64,000 bases of DNA from a virus. The position numbers and the translations under genes were made by a program. Each line of letters opens with the position of its first letter. The stretch's first letter is position 1. Of this stretch, positions 50,285 to 57,520 are shown one piece after another. The DNA is taken from the IMG/VR virus record IMGVR_UViG_3300010399_000006, positions 1-64,000 of that record, one strand, 5' to 3'. The notes beneath the pieces were generated by a model. That model did no database searches. It worked only from the letters and a program-made list of their open reading frames with translations, and had not been told where the DNA came from.

Positions 50285-50394
50285 AATGCGATGACGATGA
50301 TTTCAACGAAGACGCAGGTGATGTGGTGCTGGCTATTCGTGGGTTTAAACGGTGCGGGTGTCGGAGATCGAATCGGTTGGAGCCAATCGTCTAA
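50281..50394 (+). CDS. Very small acidic/Cys protein
   Basis: 37 residues, ATGA-coupled upstream and TAATG-coupled downstream. Acidic start (KCDDDDFNEDAGD) and FKRCGCRRS end. Support comes only from coupling and frame continuity. Confidence 0.4.
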   Translation: MKCDDDDFNEDAGDVVLAIRGFKRCGCRRSNRLEPIV

Positions 50395-50636
50395 TGGCCG
50401 TCAGAATCAGACTCGGCGGTAGTCCCATCGTCTGCGCCGCGATGCACCCCGAACTACCCGGAGATGTCTACATCGATGATCCACTCCACTATCGTCTCAG
50501 TACGGAGTACGGCATCCTCGTCAGCGAGTACATGGAGCGGCACAAACTGGACGGGCTGTGGTGGTGGTACGACGAGGTACCGGAGGGTAGAGTGATCGAT
50601 CCGTTCTACGCCGGTCAGAGGGGGTCGATTTGGTAG
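50394..50636 (+). CDS. Small protein, unknown
   Basis: 80 residues, ATG overlapping the previous TAA (TAATG). Contains IRLGGSPIVCAAMHPELPGDVYIDDPLHYRLSTEYG and EYMERHKLDGLWWWYDEVPEG, a compact aromatic-rich domain. Not recognised. Confidence 0.65.
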   Translation: MAVRIRLGGSPIVCAAMHPELPGDVYIDDPLHYRLSTEYGILVSEYMERHKLDGLWWWYDEVPEGRVIDPFYAGQRGSIW

Positions 50637-50914
50637 ATACCGGTAGTGGTAAGTTCTACCGACCGGTCGGCGCTCCAATCAACCCTACTGCCACCAAACT
50701 GACCGGCCGCTGTACCGGCTGCAAACAATCGTTGGGCTCCCAAGTAACTCAACTCCGGGTGGGTAGGATCTGCTACCTGTGTGATCGGGTGATCCTCCGC
50801 CATGAGAAGTACTTTTTCTCGGAGAGTGGTGTGCGGCATCGGGATTGCGACGATCCAGAGGGGTACGGAGCGGTGGTAGTGCCGATGGATACGGTGGTGG
50901 AGACCGGTAGATAG
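50630..50914 (+). CDS. Zinc-finger small protein
   Basis: 94 residues, TTG start with AGAGGGGG upstream. CTGC near residue 28 and CYLC near 49 form a zinc site, followed by a HEKYFFSESGVRHRDC segment that may supply a second. Resembles LIM/treble-clef arrangements. Unknown. Confidence 0.6.
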   Translation: MVDTGSGKFYRPVGAPINPTATKLTGRCTGCKQSLGSQVTQLRVGRICYLCDRVILRHEKYFFSESGVRHRDCDDPEGYGAVVVPMDTVVETGR

Positions 50915-50949
50915 GTGAGTAGGTGGGTAGTAGGTGAGTAGGTGGGTAG
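50912..50949. repeat. Tandem 19-bp repeat made of TAGGTGRG units
   Basis: TAGGTGAGTAGGTGGGTAG occurs twice without a gap. Each unit holds two TAGGTGRG octamers. The array ends 19 bp before the -35 box of the HerA-like gene. Confidence 0.75.
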
Positions 50950-50968
50950 ATCGAGTGGTAGTTGGTGG

Positions 50969-50998
50969 TTGACACCGGTACGTACCACAGACTACACT
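50969..50998 (+). promoter_or_regulatory. Leaderless promoter with GGTACGTACC operator-like site
   Basis: TTGACA (50969-50974), an 18-bp spacer and TACACT (50993-50998), ATG at 51009. GGTACGTACC (50977-50986) lies in the spacer, as at 49328. No ribosome site precedes the ATG. Confidence 0.65.
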
Positions 50999-51008
50999 CT
51001 ACACCAAC

Positions 51009-52784
51009 ATGAAGAAGCTACACATCGCTGACGATCTATCCCTACCGGTTGACGCCGCAACCCAGACGTTCGCGTTCATCGCACGCAAGGGTGGCGGGAA
51101 GACTTATGCGGCCGGGAAGCTAGTCGAGCTGCTAATGATCGCTGGAGTTCAAGTGGTGGTCATGGATACCGTGGGTAACTGGTACGGTCTGCGGCTCTCT
51201 GCCGACGGTCGCAGTAGAGGATTCGACATTCCCGTGCTCGGTGGTCTGCGCGGAGACATCGATCTGGAAGCACGCGGTGGAGAGTTGATCGCTGACATCG
51301 TTGCTGATACCGGTAGGAGTTTGGTCCTAGATGTAAGTCAGTTCTCGATGACCGACCGAAAGAGGTTCGCCGTTGCGTTCGGTGAACGTCTCTGGCGCCG
51401 AAAGAAGGGCGAGCATCACCCCACTCCGCTACATCTCGTGATCGAGGAGAGTCAGCTGATCGTTCCTCAGTTCACCGGCAAGACCGGTGGAGACGACGCG
51501 CGGATGCTCGGTGTGTACGAGGAGATCATCCGACTAGGCAGGAATTATGGAATTGGCGTGACTATGATCTCCCAGCGACCGCAATCAGTAAATAAGGAAG
51601 TCCTCAACCAAACGGAGTGTCTGTTCGTCGGTCAGGTCAACGGGTCGCAGGAACGCGATGCTCTGAAGAAATGGATCACCCACCAAGGGATGGATGTTGG
51701 ACTGGTTGATGAGTTGCCGTCCCTGGCGGTAGGTACGATGTATGTGTGGTCTCCTCAGTGGTTGAGGATTCTACGCAAGGTACGTATCGGTAAGAAGGAG
51801 ACGTTCGACGCCAGTGCTACGCCAAAGGTCGGTGAGAATCGTCCGAGACGTGAACTGAAGCCGCTCGATTTGGATGACCTGAAGGAGAAGCTGACAGCTA
51901 CGATAGAACGGCAGAGGGCGGAAGATCCGAGGGAGCTGAAGAAACAGATTGCTGATCTGAAACGGCAACTAGACGCCAAGCCAGCGGTAAGTAGGTCGGA
52001 GGTAGATCCGGCGAAGGTACGTGAGCTGGCTGGTAAATTGGCGGATCGTGCAGTGGCGAAGGCGCTACGGCCCATCCACACGCTACATCGGAAACTGGCA
52101 ACGGAGTTCTCGTCTCTGTCGCTCGACTTCGCGGCAATCAACACAGAATTCTCAGATCTGGTGGAGAAGGCCAAAGAGATCGAACAGCCTGATTTGGATC
52201 TGGAAGAGCCTGCGATTAGAAGGGCGGTGGAACCGACAGTCGAACAGCGACGACCAGCACCGCCTACCGTGGCGTCCACGCGCAATCCGGTACCGATTCG
52301 TAATCGACCCAACGGTGACGACGGTAATCAGAAACTCCCCATCGGCGAACGGGCCTGTTTGATCGTCGCGGCGATGCGACCGGACGGAGCAACTAGAACA
52401 GAGATCTCTGTCCAGACCGGATACAAGCGCTCTACTCGCGATGCCTATATCCAGCGGCTACGTGAGAAGGGCTACGTCGAGATATCGAGCGAGAATGTGG
52501 TAGCTACCGATAGCGGTATCGACGCACTGGGCAGTGACTACGAGCCGCTACCAACGGGTAGTGCTCTCCGGGAGTGGTGGATGGGCAGGTTGCCGATCGG
52601 CGAGGCTCAGATTCTCGGGCATCTGGTCAAGGTCTATCCGGACGGCATGGATCGGGACACGATCAGCGATCTGACGGGGTTTAAACGATCTACGAGAGAT
52701 GCATATCTAAAGCGGCTATCGACCAAGAGGTTGGTTGTTGGCGATCGTGGACCGGTAGCTGCGAGCAGGATTCTCTTCAACTAG
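51009..52784 (+). CDS. HerA/FtsK-type ATPase with duplicated winged-helix C-terminus
   Basis: 591 residues. The N-terminal 280 form a HerA-type (DUF87-like) motor: FIARKGGGKT (Walker A, residues 23-32), VVVMDTVGNWYGLR, LHLVIEESQ (Walker B, about 145), RLGRNYGIGVTMISQRPQSV, ECLFVGQV. A coiled coil follows (about 300-410). The C-terminal 150 hold two similar winged-helix units, each with KRSTRDAYIQRL or KRSTRDAYLKRL. Hexameric HerA proteins move DNA in repair, plasmid transfer and defence. Here it stands alone under its own operator-bearing promoter. Confidence 0.8.
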   Translation: MKKLHIADDLSLPVDAATQTFAFIARKGGGKTYAAGKLVELLMIAGVQVVVMDTVGNWYGLRLSADGRSRGFDIPVLGGLRGDIDLEARGGELIADIVADTGRSLVLDVSQFSMTDRKRFAVAFGERLWRRKKGEHHPTPLHLVIEESQLIVPQFTGKTGGDDARMLGVYEEIIRLGRNYGIGVTMISQRPQSVNKEVLNQTECLFVGQVNGSQERDALKKWITHQGMDVGLVDELPSLAVGTMYVWSPQWLRILRKVRIGKKETFDASATPKVGENRPRRELKPLDLDDLKEKLTATIERQRAEDPRELKKQIADLKRQLDAKPAVSRSEVDPAKVRELAGKLADRAVAKALRPIHTLHRKLATEFSSLSLDFAAINTEFSDLVEKAKEIEQPDLDLEEPAIRRAVEPTVEQRRPAPPTVASTRNPVPIRNRPNGDDGNQKLPIGERACLIVAAMRPDGATRTEISVQTGYKRSTRDAYIQRLREKGYVEISSENVVATDSGIDALGSDYEPLPTGSALREWWMGRLPIGEAQILGHLVKVYPDGMDRDTISDLTGFKRSTRDAYLKRLSTKRLVVGDRGPVAASRILFN

Positions 52785-52803
52785 AAATTGGAGGTAGATA
52801 CTG

Positions 52804-52962
52804 ATGGGAATGTTCGATCCACCCGACCCGCCCGATATCAACGATGGACCAGATCCAGAAGAAGAGCGCCAACGCTGGTTGGAGCAGCAAGTGGAAGAGG
52901 AACGGGAGTACGGTCTGTATCTAGCCGAAGTGATGGATCGGGAAGGACTGCCGACCGAATGA
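52804..52962 (+). CDS. Small acidic protein
   Basis: 52 residues: FDPPDPPDINDGPDPEEERQRWLEQQVEEEREYGLYLAE. Strongly acidic with a helical second half; GGAGG lies 8 nt upstream. Stop overlaps the next ATG. It may mimic DNA or bind the preceding ATPase; unknown. Confidence 0.6.
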   Translation: MGMFDPPDPPDINDGPDPEEERQRWLEQQVEEEREYGLYLAEVMDREGLPTE

Positions 52963-53147
52963 ATAACTACTGTCCGCCAGAACTCAGGTACGCCTTGGAG
53001 ATATCGAGAGTCCTTTCTGAGAAATGTACACACGGATGTCGGTACTCTGGCGACTGTCCCCAATGCAGGGTGACCAGGGCGGAGAGACTTCGAGCCTTGG
53101 ACGTAGCCTACGGCAAGAAGAATCGTGATGTCACGTCCTATCGGTAG
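52959..53147 (+). CDS. Small zinc-binding protein
   Basis: 62 residues: LSEKCTHGCRYSGDCPQC gives a C-x3-C-x5-C-x2-C cluster after a short helix, followed by a basic helix (RAERLRALDVAYGKKNRD). ATGA-coupled. Unknown. Confidence 0.6.
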   Translation: MNNYCPPELRYALEISRVLSEKCTHGCRYSGDCPQCRVTRAERLRALDVAYGKKNRDVTSYR

Positions 53148-53163
53148 TACGTTAGTTGACCAC

Positions 53164-53192
53164 TTGACATCCTACGTACCAGTAAGTACTAT
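53164..53192 (+). promoter_or_regulatory. Sigma70-type promoter
   Basis: TTGACA (53164-53169), a 17-bp spacer and TACTAT (53187-53192). TACGTA lies in the spacer and again downstream, related to the GGTACGTACC site. The leader to the ATG at 53237 is about 38 nt. Confidence 0.6.
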
Positions 53193-53236
53193 CTCGTACG
53201 TACAACTGAGTTGGAACTGATTTCGGAGCAGAACTG

Positions 53237-53569
53237 ATGAGCAGAACCTACCGCAACCACCAGAGCCGTACCAAATCAAGGGGGGAGCGAGTTGTCTCCA
53301 ACAGCAATAGCAACAGCAATAGCAATCGAGATAGATCCTTCCGCCAGTTCCAGCTCGTCGTCCACGACCGAGTTACCGACGACGAGGCCGACAGAGGCAC
53401 TAAGCTCGAACTTGACCGCACTGACATCCGTAGATACGACTGTGCCGAGCACGGGACGGTCGTTCCTCTACCAAACAGCTATCGATGTCCGTACTGCCTG
53501 CCGGTCGCCGAAGATGAACACAGTTTTGCTGTCACTGTGGGGAGTAGTGTCGTTCTCAATCCGTCGTGA
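53237..53569 (+). CDS. Small protein with SN repeat and Cys knuckle
   Basis: 110 residues. Basic N-terminus, then SNSNSNSNSN encoded by an AGCAAT/AACAGC microsatellite, a beta-like FRQFQLVVHDRVTDDEADR, and YDCAEHGTVV ... YRCPYC, which could bind zinc. Unknown. The microsatellite may vary in length. Confidence 0.55.
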   Translation: MSRTYRNHQSRTKSRGERVVSNSNSNSNSNRDRSFRQFQLVVHDRVTDDEADRGTKLELDRTDIRRYDCAEHGTVVPLPNSYRCPYCLPVAEDEHSFAVTVGSSVVLNPS

Positions 53570-53629
53570 TCGTACATTTGCCGGTCACTAGTAGTTGAAT
53601 CTGAAAGTCGAAAGCGAGGTAACTAATCT

Positions 53630-54157
53630 ATGGGCCGTACATTCACCAATCTCCACATCCGCAAGTCTCCCAGCACCGACTCCGACACCTTCTGCGGAGG
53701 CAGCCACTCCGAGCTGTGGAAGATCGAACTGCGATCGGTGGCGCCGAATCAGGCCAGCAAGCTGAAATCAGATGATCATCCCTGTCGGCGGTGTCTGAAG
53801 GCGTTCAACGCCAAAGTGGCTACTGATGCCAAGCCGAAGAAAGAGAAGAAAGAGAAGTCAACCAAAGCAGCAAAGACGGCGAAACCGGCGAAGGCCGCAA
53901 AGTCCGGTACGAAGGCGGTAGCGAAACCGGCTGCGAAGGCCGCTGCGAAGACTGCACCGAAGAAAGCAACAGAGAAGAACGCCAAGCCGACAGCGAAACC
54001 GAAGGCGAAGGCCAAAGCGGCCAAAAAGAGCACTGCTGCTCCGCCGTCCACCCCGTCTGCTCCGACCACTCCGATCAGCACGCCAGTACCGGCTCCAGCT
54101 CCGACTCCAGCCGTCGAGCCCGTTGAAGCAGAACCGGACGAACTCGATTCACTGTAA
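53630..54157 (+). CDS. Histone H1-like Lys/Ala/Pro-rich DNA-binding protein
   Basis: 175 residues. A small N-terminal domain (SDTFCGGSHSELWKIELRS ... HPCRRCLKAF) has four Cys/His for zinc. Residues about 65-135 are KPAKAAKSGTKAVAKPAAKAAAK-like repeats as in H1 tails and bacterial H1-like proteins. A Pro/Thr then acidic end follows. Such tails bind DNA without sequence preference; the protein may condense phage or host DNA. GAGGTAAC precedes the ATG. Confidence 0.7.
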   Translation: MGRTFTNLHIRKSPSTDSDTFCGGSHSELWKIELRSVAPNQASKLKSDDHPCRRCLKAFNAKVATDAKPKKEKKEKSTKAAKTAKPAKAAKSGTKAVAKPAAKAAAKTAPKKATEKNAKPTAKPKAKAKAAKKSTAAPPSTPSAPTTPISTPVPAPAPTPAVEPVEAEPDELDSL

Positions 54158-54170
54158 ACTAGTCTCGTCA

Positions 54171-54291
54171 GAGAACCGGGAAGGACCAATTGACCTACCG
54201 CCACGCTGAACTCGCCCAAAGCTCTCCAGCTACCAGCGCGGCGGTCCTCCTGACGGCCTTCCCAGCCGAATAGGTCACCTTCCCGGTTCTC
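54171..54291 (+). ncRNA. Structured RNA element with 14-bp perfect closing stem
   Basis: GAGAACCGGGAAGG (54171-54184) is perfectly complementary to 54278-54291, and ACC/GGT extends it past a 2-nt bulge. Inside, ACCGCCACGCT (54197-54207) pairs with AGCGCGGCGGT (54235-54245) at ten of eleven positions, and an AGCT/AGCT hairpin caps it. The whole is a nested three-helix fold between two genes. No open frame fills it. A regulator of the gene at 54320 or a separate small RNA. Confidence 0.65.
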
Positions 54292-54319
54292 GACGTTTCC
54301 ACCGAGGCAGCGGCAAACC

Positions 54320-54511
54320 GTGTATCGACAGTTCCTACTCAGTTCCGGCAACACCCGTCTCTATACTTGGCTGGAGGACGACCCACGTCTGAAGTCCGGT
54401 ACGGAACTAACTCTGAAGGGAGACGACATGGAGTGGACCGTCGTCGAACGGTACTCGATAACCAGAGAAGATCCACCGGACGTGCGGTGGAGGGTAGGTG
54501 GATTGGTATGA
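54320..54511 (+). CDS. Small beta-rich protein
   Basis: 63 residues, GTG start. RQFLLSSGNTRLYTWLEDDPRL, GTELTLKGDDMEWTVVERYSITRED and WRVGGLV suggest a small SH3-like barrel. Stop overlaps the next ATG. Unknown. Confidence 0.6.
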   Translation: MYRQFLLSSGNTRLYTWLEDDPRLKSGTELTLKGDDMEWTVVERYSITREDPPDVRWRVGGLV

Positions 54512-54831
54512 ACGGCATGCCGAGGTACGACAGTAACTACGTACTAAGTACCGCTGATGATCTGGAACGCACAGCCAACGAGAACGATAGAGCCCTGTCC
54601 GGAATCTTGGTGGTACTGCTGATTGAGTCGGCGGAGATGTTACGCGATTACGCCGAGTCCGGTGCCATCGAGAACACCAATCGACTGGAAAACGTCGTTA
54701 GAGCCGAGATCGCCAAAGAAGTGAACATCGGACCACTAGCGTCGCGACTGCTTCATCGGCTGGACAAGCCGTGCGGGTGTGTCGTGCAGTGCGGATCGGA
54801 AGTAGAGGCTGGAGTGGTCCACAACCGATGA
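54508..54831 (+). CDS. Small helical protein, unknown
   Basis: 107 residues, ATGA-coupled. TADDLERTANENDRALSGILVVLLIESAEMLRDYA is helical with a hydrophobic stretch; the end has PCGCVVQCGSE. Not recognised. Confidence 0.6.
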   Translation: MNGMPRYDSNYVLSTADDLERTANENDRALSGILVVLLIESAEMLRDYAESGAIENTNRLENVVRAEIAKEVNIGPLASRLLHRLDKPCGCVVQCGSEVEAGVVHNR

Positions 54832-55139
54832 GTCAACCTATCTACGGACGGTGGTTCGATGCCAAGACCGTCCCCGGTCCCTCCAGTCCAGACGTGTGGT
54901 ACGTGACCGCCCAACGCAACCAGGAACGCGAGCTGGGTACCGGAGCCGTCATCACGTACACCACTGTTCGAGCACATCTACCGGGCGGACACTTTCCTGA
55001 TTCGGCTGAAGTGTGGATGCGGATACCGCCACCGCCGTGGCTCTGGAGATCCGGTGGAACGACCTACTCACATCTGCACGACAGCGGCTGTGCCTACCGT
55101 GGGTGTGAAGATCCGACGCACGAAGCTCCGACCGAATAG
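54828..55139 (+). CDS. Small Trp/Pro-rich protein
   Basis: 103 residues, ATGA-coupled. YGRWFDAKTVPGP, VWYVTAQRNQERELGTGAVITYTTVRAHLPG, WMRIPPPPWLW and HLHDSGCAYRGCEDPTH with possible metal ligands at the end. Unknown. Confidence 0.55.
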   Translation: MSQPIYGRWFDAKTVPGPSSPDVWYVTAQRNQERELGTGAVITYTTVRAHLPGGHFPDSAEVWMRIPPPPWLWRSGGTTYSHLHDSGCAYRGCEDPTHEAPTE

Positions 55140-55402
55140 CTCAGGTACGTACTCCACCAATCAGTGTGGTAGAATCCCCATTCAGCGGCTCACGCGTAGT
55201 GCGTCGCGGCATGATCTTTTGCGTGCACTTCACTGGAACTGAAGACAGACATCAATCGACTTTGGGGAGTCGGGTCGGTCACAGGGCACGCGCTTGGCCG
55301 ACCACCTGAACCAACCAACCATCAACGCCAGTATTAGGAGATCGACGATGCTCATTCAGAGGGAGGTGGCTATGCGGACAGTTTAGAAAGGAGAACTGAC
55401 GC
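55140..55402 (+). other. Non-coding leader with hairpins and possible promoter
   Basis: 263 nt. AGGTACGTACT lies at about 55142-55152, and a -10-like TAGAAT about 17 nt downstream without a -35 box. TCCCCA near 55177 can pair with TGGGGA near 55264, and GGTCGG with CCGACC within 55274-55304. A 12-codon frame with AGGAG (55348-55386) precedes the next gene. The folding may belong to a larger RNA domain continuing past the tRNA. Confidence 0.45.
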
Positions 55403-55570
55403 ATGGCTGCTCAAGACAAATCGACGAAGGACAAGCAGATGGCGGCGTACATGAAGGCCCACAAGATCGATCGCACCACCGGACGTTGCGCACTCTGCTA
55501 CCGCGAAGTGACCATCGACAATCCGGCCAAGGGAACCAAGTTCAATCACCGTTGCGGCATCGTCAAGTAA
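55403..55570 (+). CDS. Small zinc-finger protein
   Basis: 55 residues, AAAGGAG before the ATG. Basic start (KSTKDKQMAAYMKAHKIDR), RCALCYREVTI and FNHRC provide a C-x2-C ... H-x-C site. Stands just before the tRNA/non-coding segment. Unknown. Confidence 0.65.
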   Translation: MAAQDKSTKDKQMAAYMKAHKIDRTTGRCALCYREVTIDNPAKGTKFNHRCGIVK

Positions 55571-55661
55571 AGAGTTCGTGAGCTAGGCCGCTGAGGAGCG
55601 CGCGTCCCAAGGATAGGCTCCATCGGTCCCGAATGGTGCGGCGAATCGGGACACTATCAAC

Positions 55662-55738
55662 GTCTCCAGAGCATGATTGGACTATGCATCAGACTTCTAA
55701 TCTGAGGGTTCCGAGTTCGAATCTCGGTGGGGACACCA
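55662..55738 (+). tRNA. tRNA-Arg (anticodon UCU)
   Basis: A complete 77-nt cloverleaf: acceptor GTCTCCA/TGGGGAC, D arm GCAT/ATGC, anticodon stem TCAGA/TCTGA with loop CTTCTAA (UCU), T arm CCGAG-TTCGAAT-CTCGG, discriminator A and encoded CCA. It reads AGA codons, which are frequent in this phage's genes. A 7-bp hairpin (GTCCCGA/TCGGGAC, 55626-55652) lies just upstream. Confidence 0.95.
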
Positions 55739-56090
55739 GAACTTATAGATCCCCCACAGCGGTACTGGTGGGGAGTAAGCCCAGAAAAGACATCAGGAAC
55801 GTCACAGGCTCGTTGATGATGCTGACGACGGGAACCCGAAGTCACCCCGTTAGCTCCGCAATAGGGTCTCGTACATGCGCGGGACGGAGGGGTGTCTACG
55901 GACCTGATGAAACGTGCTGGCAGGGCCGAGGGCGCCTGAAACGAAGTCCCTGGAAGCTGGTCGATCCCGTAGGCCAGCAAATTGCGGTCTGCCGTTGGAG
56001 GGCACCTAGGCCCGCTCGCACATCGGTATCTAAAGCCGTGAAGCCCGGCACGGAACTGCGAACCGGGCACCTGAACTACTGAGTCGAGTC
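55739..56090 (+). ncRNA. Highly structured non-coding RNA candidate beside the tRNA
   Basis: About 350 nt with no convincing gene but many local helices: CCCCAC/GTGGGG near 55752, CACCC plus CTCCG with CGGAGGGGTG (about 55841-55895), GTCTCG/CGGGAC inside it, GTC-TACG-GAC with a UNCG-type loop, GCTGG/CCAGC (about 55956-55978), GGGC/GCCC near 56003 and GCCCGG/CCGGGC (about 56044-56070). Position next to a phage tRNA and helix density recall large ornate phage RNAs such as GOLLD or ROOL, but no conserved motif of those was identified. Confidence 0.5.
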
Positions 56091-56116
56091 GAACGGTACC
56101 TACCCACTACACCGCA

Positions 56117-56533
56117 CTACTCGGGACTGTTACTCGACACCGAGAACGGAAATGGCGGCAACCACACGTTTTGCCCTGGATCGGTCTGCTCACCCTGAAT
56201 AGCAACGATCCTCTCTGCCCACGCCAGCGCCCGCCCGTAGTGCTCATCCCAGCATTCGCGGAACACCAGCTTGCGGAGGGCATCGAACTGCGTCTTGGGC
56301 AACCCCGCCGCCTCCAGCACGGTAAGCACCCCGCCGACCAGATGTTGCGTGTAGTCGCGCAGCTCCCGGACGGCGAACAGCTCGGCGGTGTACGAACTGA
56401 CGGGGATGCGCGGTGAGGAAGTGGATTGAGGTTGGTCGGCACTGATTGCCGCTGGTGACTGGGGCTGGTTGACGGTGAACGTGGCGCCGGACGCACCGGT
56501 TGAATTACCTGAAACTGCTGGGATCTCTGTCAT
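56117..56533 (-). CDS. Reverse-oriented small protein (moron-like)
   Basis: 138 residues, the only leftward gene in this rightward region. GAGAGGAGAC precedes its ATG. Ser/Thr/Pro/Gln-rich first 45 residues, then a helical domain (ELRDYTQHLVGGVLTVLEAAGLPKTQFDALRKLVF, YGRALAWAERIVAI). Helical part resembles small phage structural or acetyltransferase-free unknown proteins; no family assigned. Opposite orientation suggests independent expression. Confidence 0.7.
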   Translation of the reverse strand: MTEIPAVSGNSTGASGATFTVNQPQSPAAISADQPQSTSSPRIPVSSYTAELFAVRELRDYTQHLVGGVLTVLEAAGLPKTQFDALRKLVFRECWDEHYGRALAWAERIVAIQGEQTDPGQNVWLPPFPFSVSSNSPE

Positions 56534-57226
56534 GGAATGTCTCCTCTCTACTCTCTAACTCAGTATCTACTGATCTCAAACTTAACTGGTGTTCGACTCG
56601 ACTTAGTAGCGATACTAACACCAACCAGTCCAGTAGTCACTGCTCGCGGTACAGTTCACCTCCCAGCACCTACCACCACTCTCCATCCACCACCACAACT
56701 GAACTTCCCTAACCCACTGATTCCTAACTACTTTACGCCATAAAGTAACCACCACCGATACCTCGACCCACCGACCTGCACGCCGTGAACTGCTACCCGT
56801 TGATTGGTATGTACTGTTTGTGATTTTTTGTTGCGTAGCGGTAAGATGTTGCGCCCCACCACTTCTCCGCCTCGAATGGGACATGGGCTAGGGTGCCTGA
56901 TGGACTTAGTTACACACCTATTCACTAACTGATAGGTGGTGGAGTGGTAGTTGTGTAAGTGCTAGATGCTGACCAGTGGTCAGTAAACTGAGCGGTGGTT
57001 AGTGAACGTGTTCAATAGTTGATAGCTACCACATCTATCTACCGCGCGGCGGTGGTGGGTCGTGGGGATATGCCGCTCTCGCGGACCTTGTGAACCTGGC
57101 GACGTGACGGATCGGCAGGCGAGCGGACCGTCTAACCGTCCAGCCCCTCCAGCCATCGAGCCGTCCGGCCCTCGATAGCGCGGCGGAGCGGTACGCGGGC
57201 AGTGCCGCCAACCCCTGCCAAATTAG
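56534..57226. other. Long non-coding region
   Basis: About 690 nt with no credible gene. The left part is C/A-rich on the plus strand with several stop codons. A hairpin CACCTAT/ATAGGTG lies near 56913-56936, a 15-bp palindrome at 56969-56983 and ATCGAG/CTCGAT near 57154-57176. It runs into the palindrome array at 57227. Together they are the best candidate in the window for an origin or control region. Confidence 0.55.
56969..56983. promoter_or_regulatory. 15-bp palindrome, operator-like
   Basis: CTGACCA-G-TGGTCAG, perfect with a single central base, in the long non-coding region. A dimeric DNA-binding protein is a likely ligand. Not repeated exactly elsewhere that I noticed. Confidence 0.5.
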
Positions 57227-57358
57227 TTGGGAGTCCATTCAATGGGAGACCATACGATATTGCATGGGAGACCAAGTAATAACGTATGGGATACCAAGCA
57301 ATCGCCCCGCCAATCACCGTGCGGCAGATGTATGGGAGCCAATTGAATGGGAGTCCAT
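57227..57358. repeat. Array of six ATGGGAG-N-CCA palindromic sites
   Basis: Copies begin at 57227 (TTGGGAGTCCAT), 57242, 57264, 57286, 57332 and 57347, spaced 15, 22, 22, 46 and 15 bp. Most read ATGG-N4-CCAT or CCAA, so each is an interrupted palindrome. Spacings of 22 bp equal two helical turns, placing sites on one face. This is an iteron or operator array ending 128 bp before the leaderless promoter at 57486. Confidence 0.75.
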
Positions 57359-57485
57359 CCATCTGTGGATCAGTCCATCAGAGGTACGTTCACAGTGGTT
57401 AAGGTGGAGGGAGAGAGGTGCGGGTCGTATCTACTTCCGTCATCATTGGAACATAGAAATAGTTCGCTGATGTGGCTAATTCATA

Positions 57486-57514
57486 TTGACTTTGGTACAT
57501 ACCGGATGTATATT
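57486..57514 (+). promoter_or_regulatory. Leaderless promoter with GGTACATACC site
   Basis: TTGACT (57486-57491), a 17-bp spacer and TATATT (57509-57514), ATG at 57521. GGTACATACC (57494-57503) sits in the spacer, a one-base variant of the site at 49328 and 50977. Confidence 0.65.
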
Positions 57515-57520
57515 GATTGC

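Noticed and set aside
53292-53591. Alternative frame rich in Ser/Thr
   Set aside because: Shadow of the SN-repeat gene; lacks a ribosome site.
55904-55945. Hammerhead-like CTGATGA and GAAAC
   Set aside because: The intervening bases do not form a proper stem II and no matching cleavage-site helices were found.
55633-56082. 149-residue frame over the tRNA and non-coding segment
   Set aside because: It translates the tRNA-Arg gene and its composition is Arg/Gly/Thr-rich without structure.
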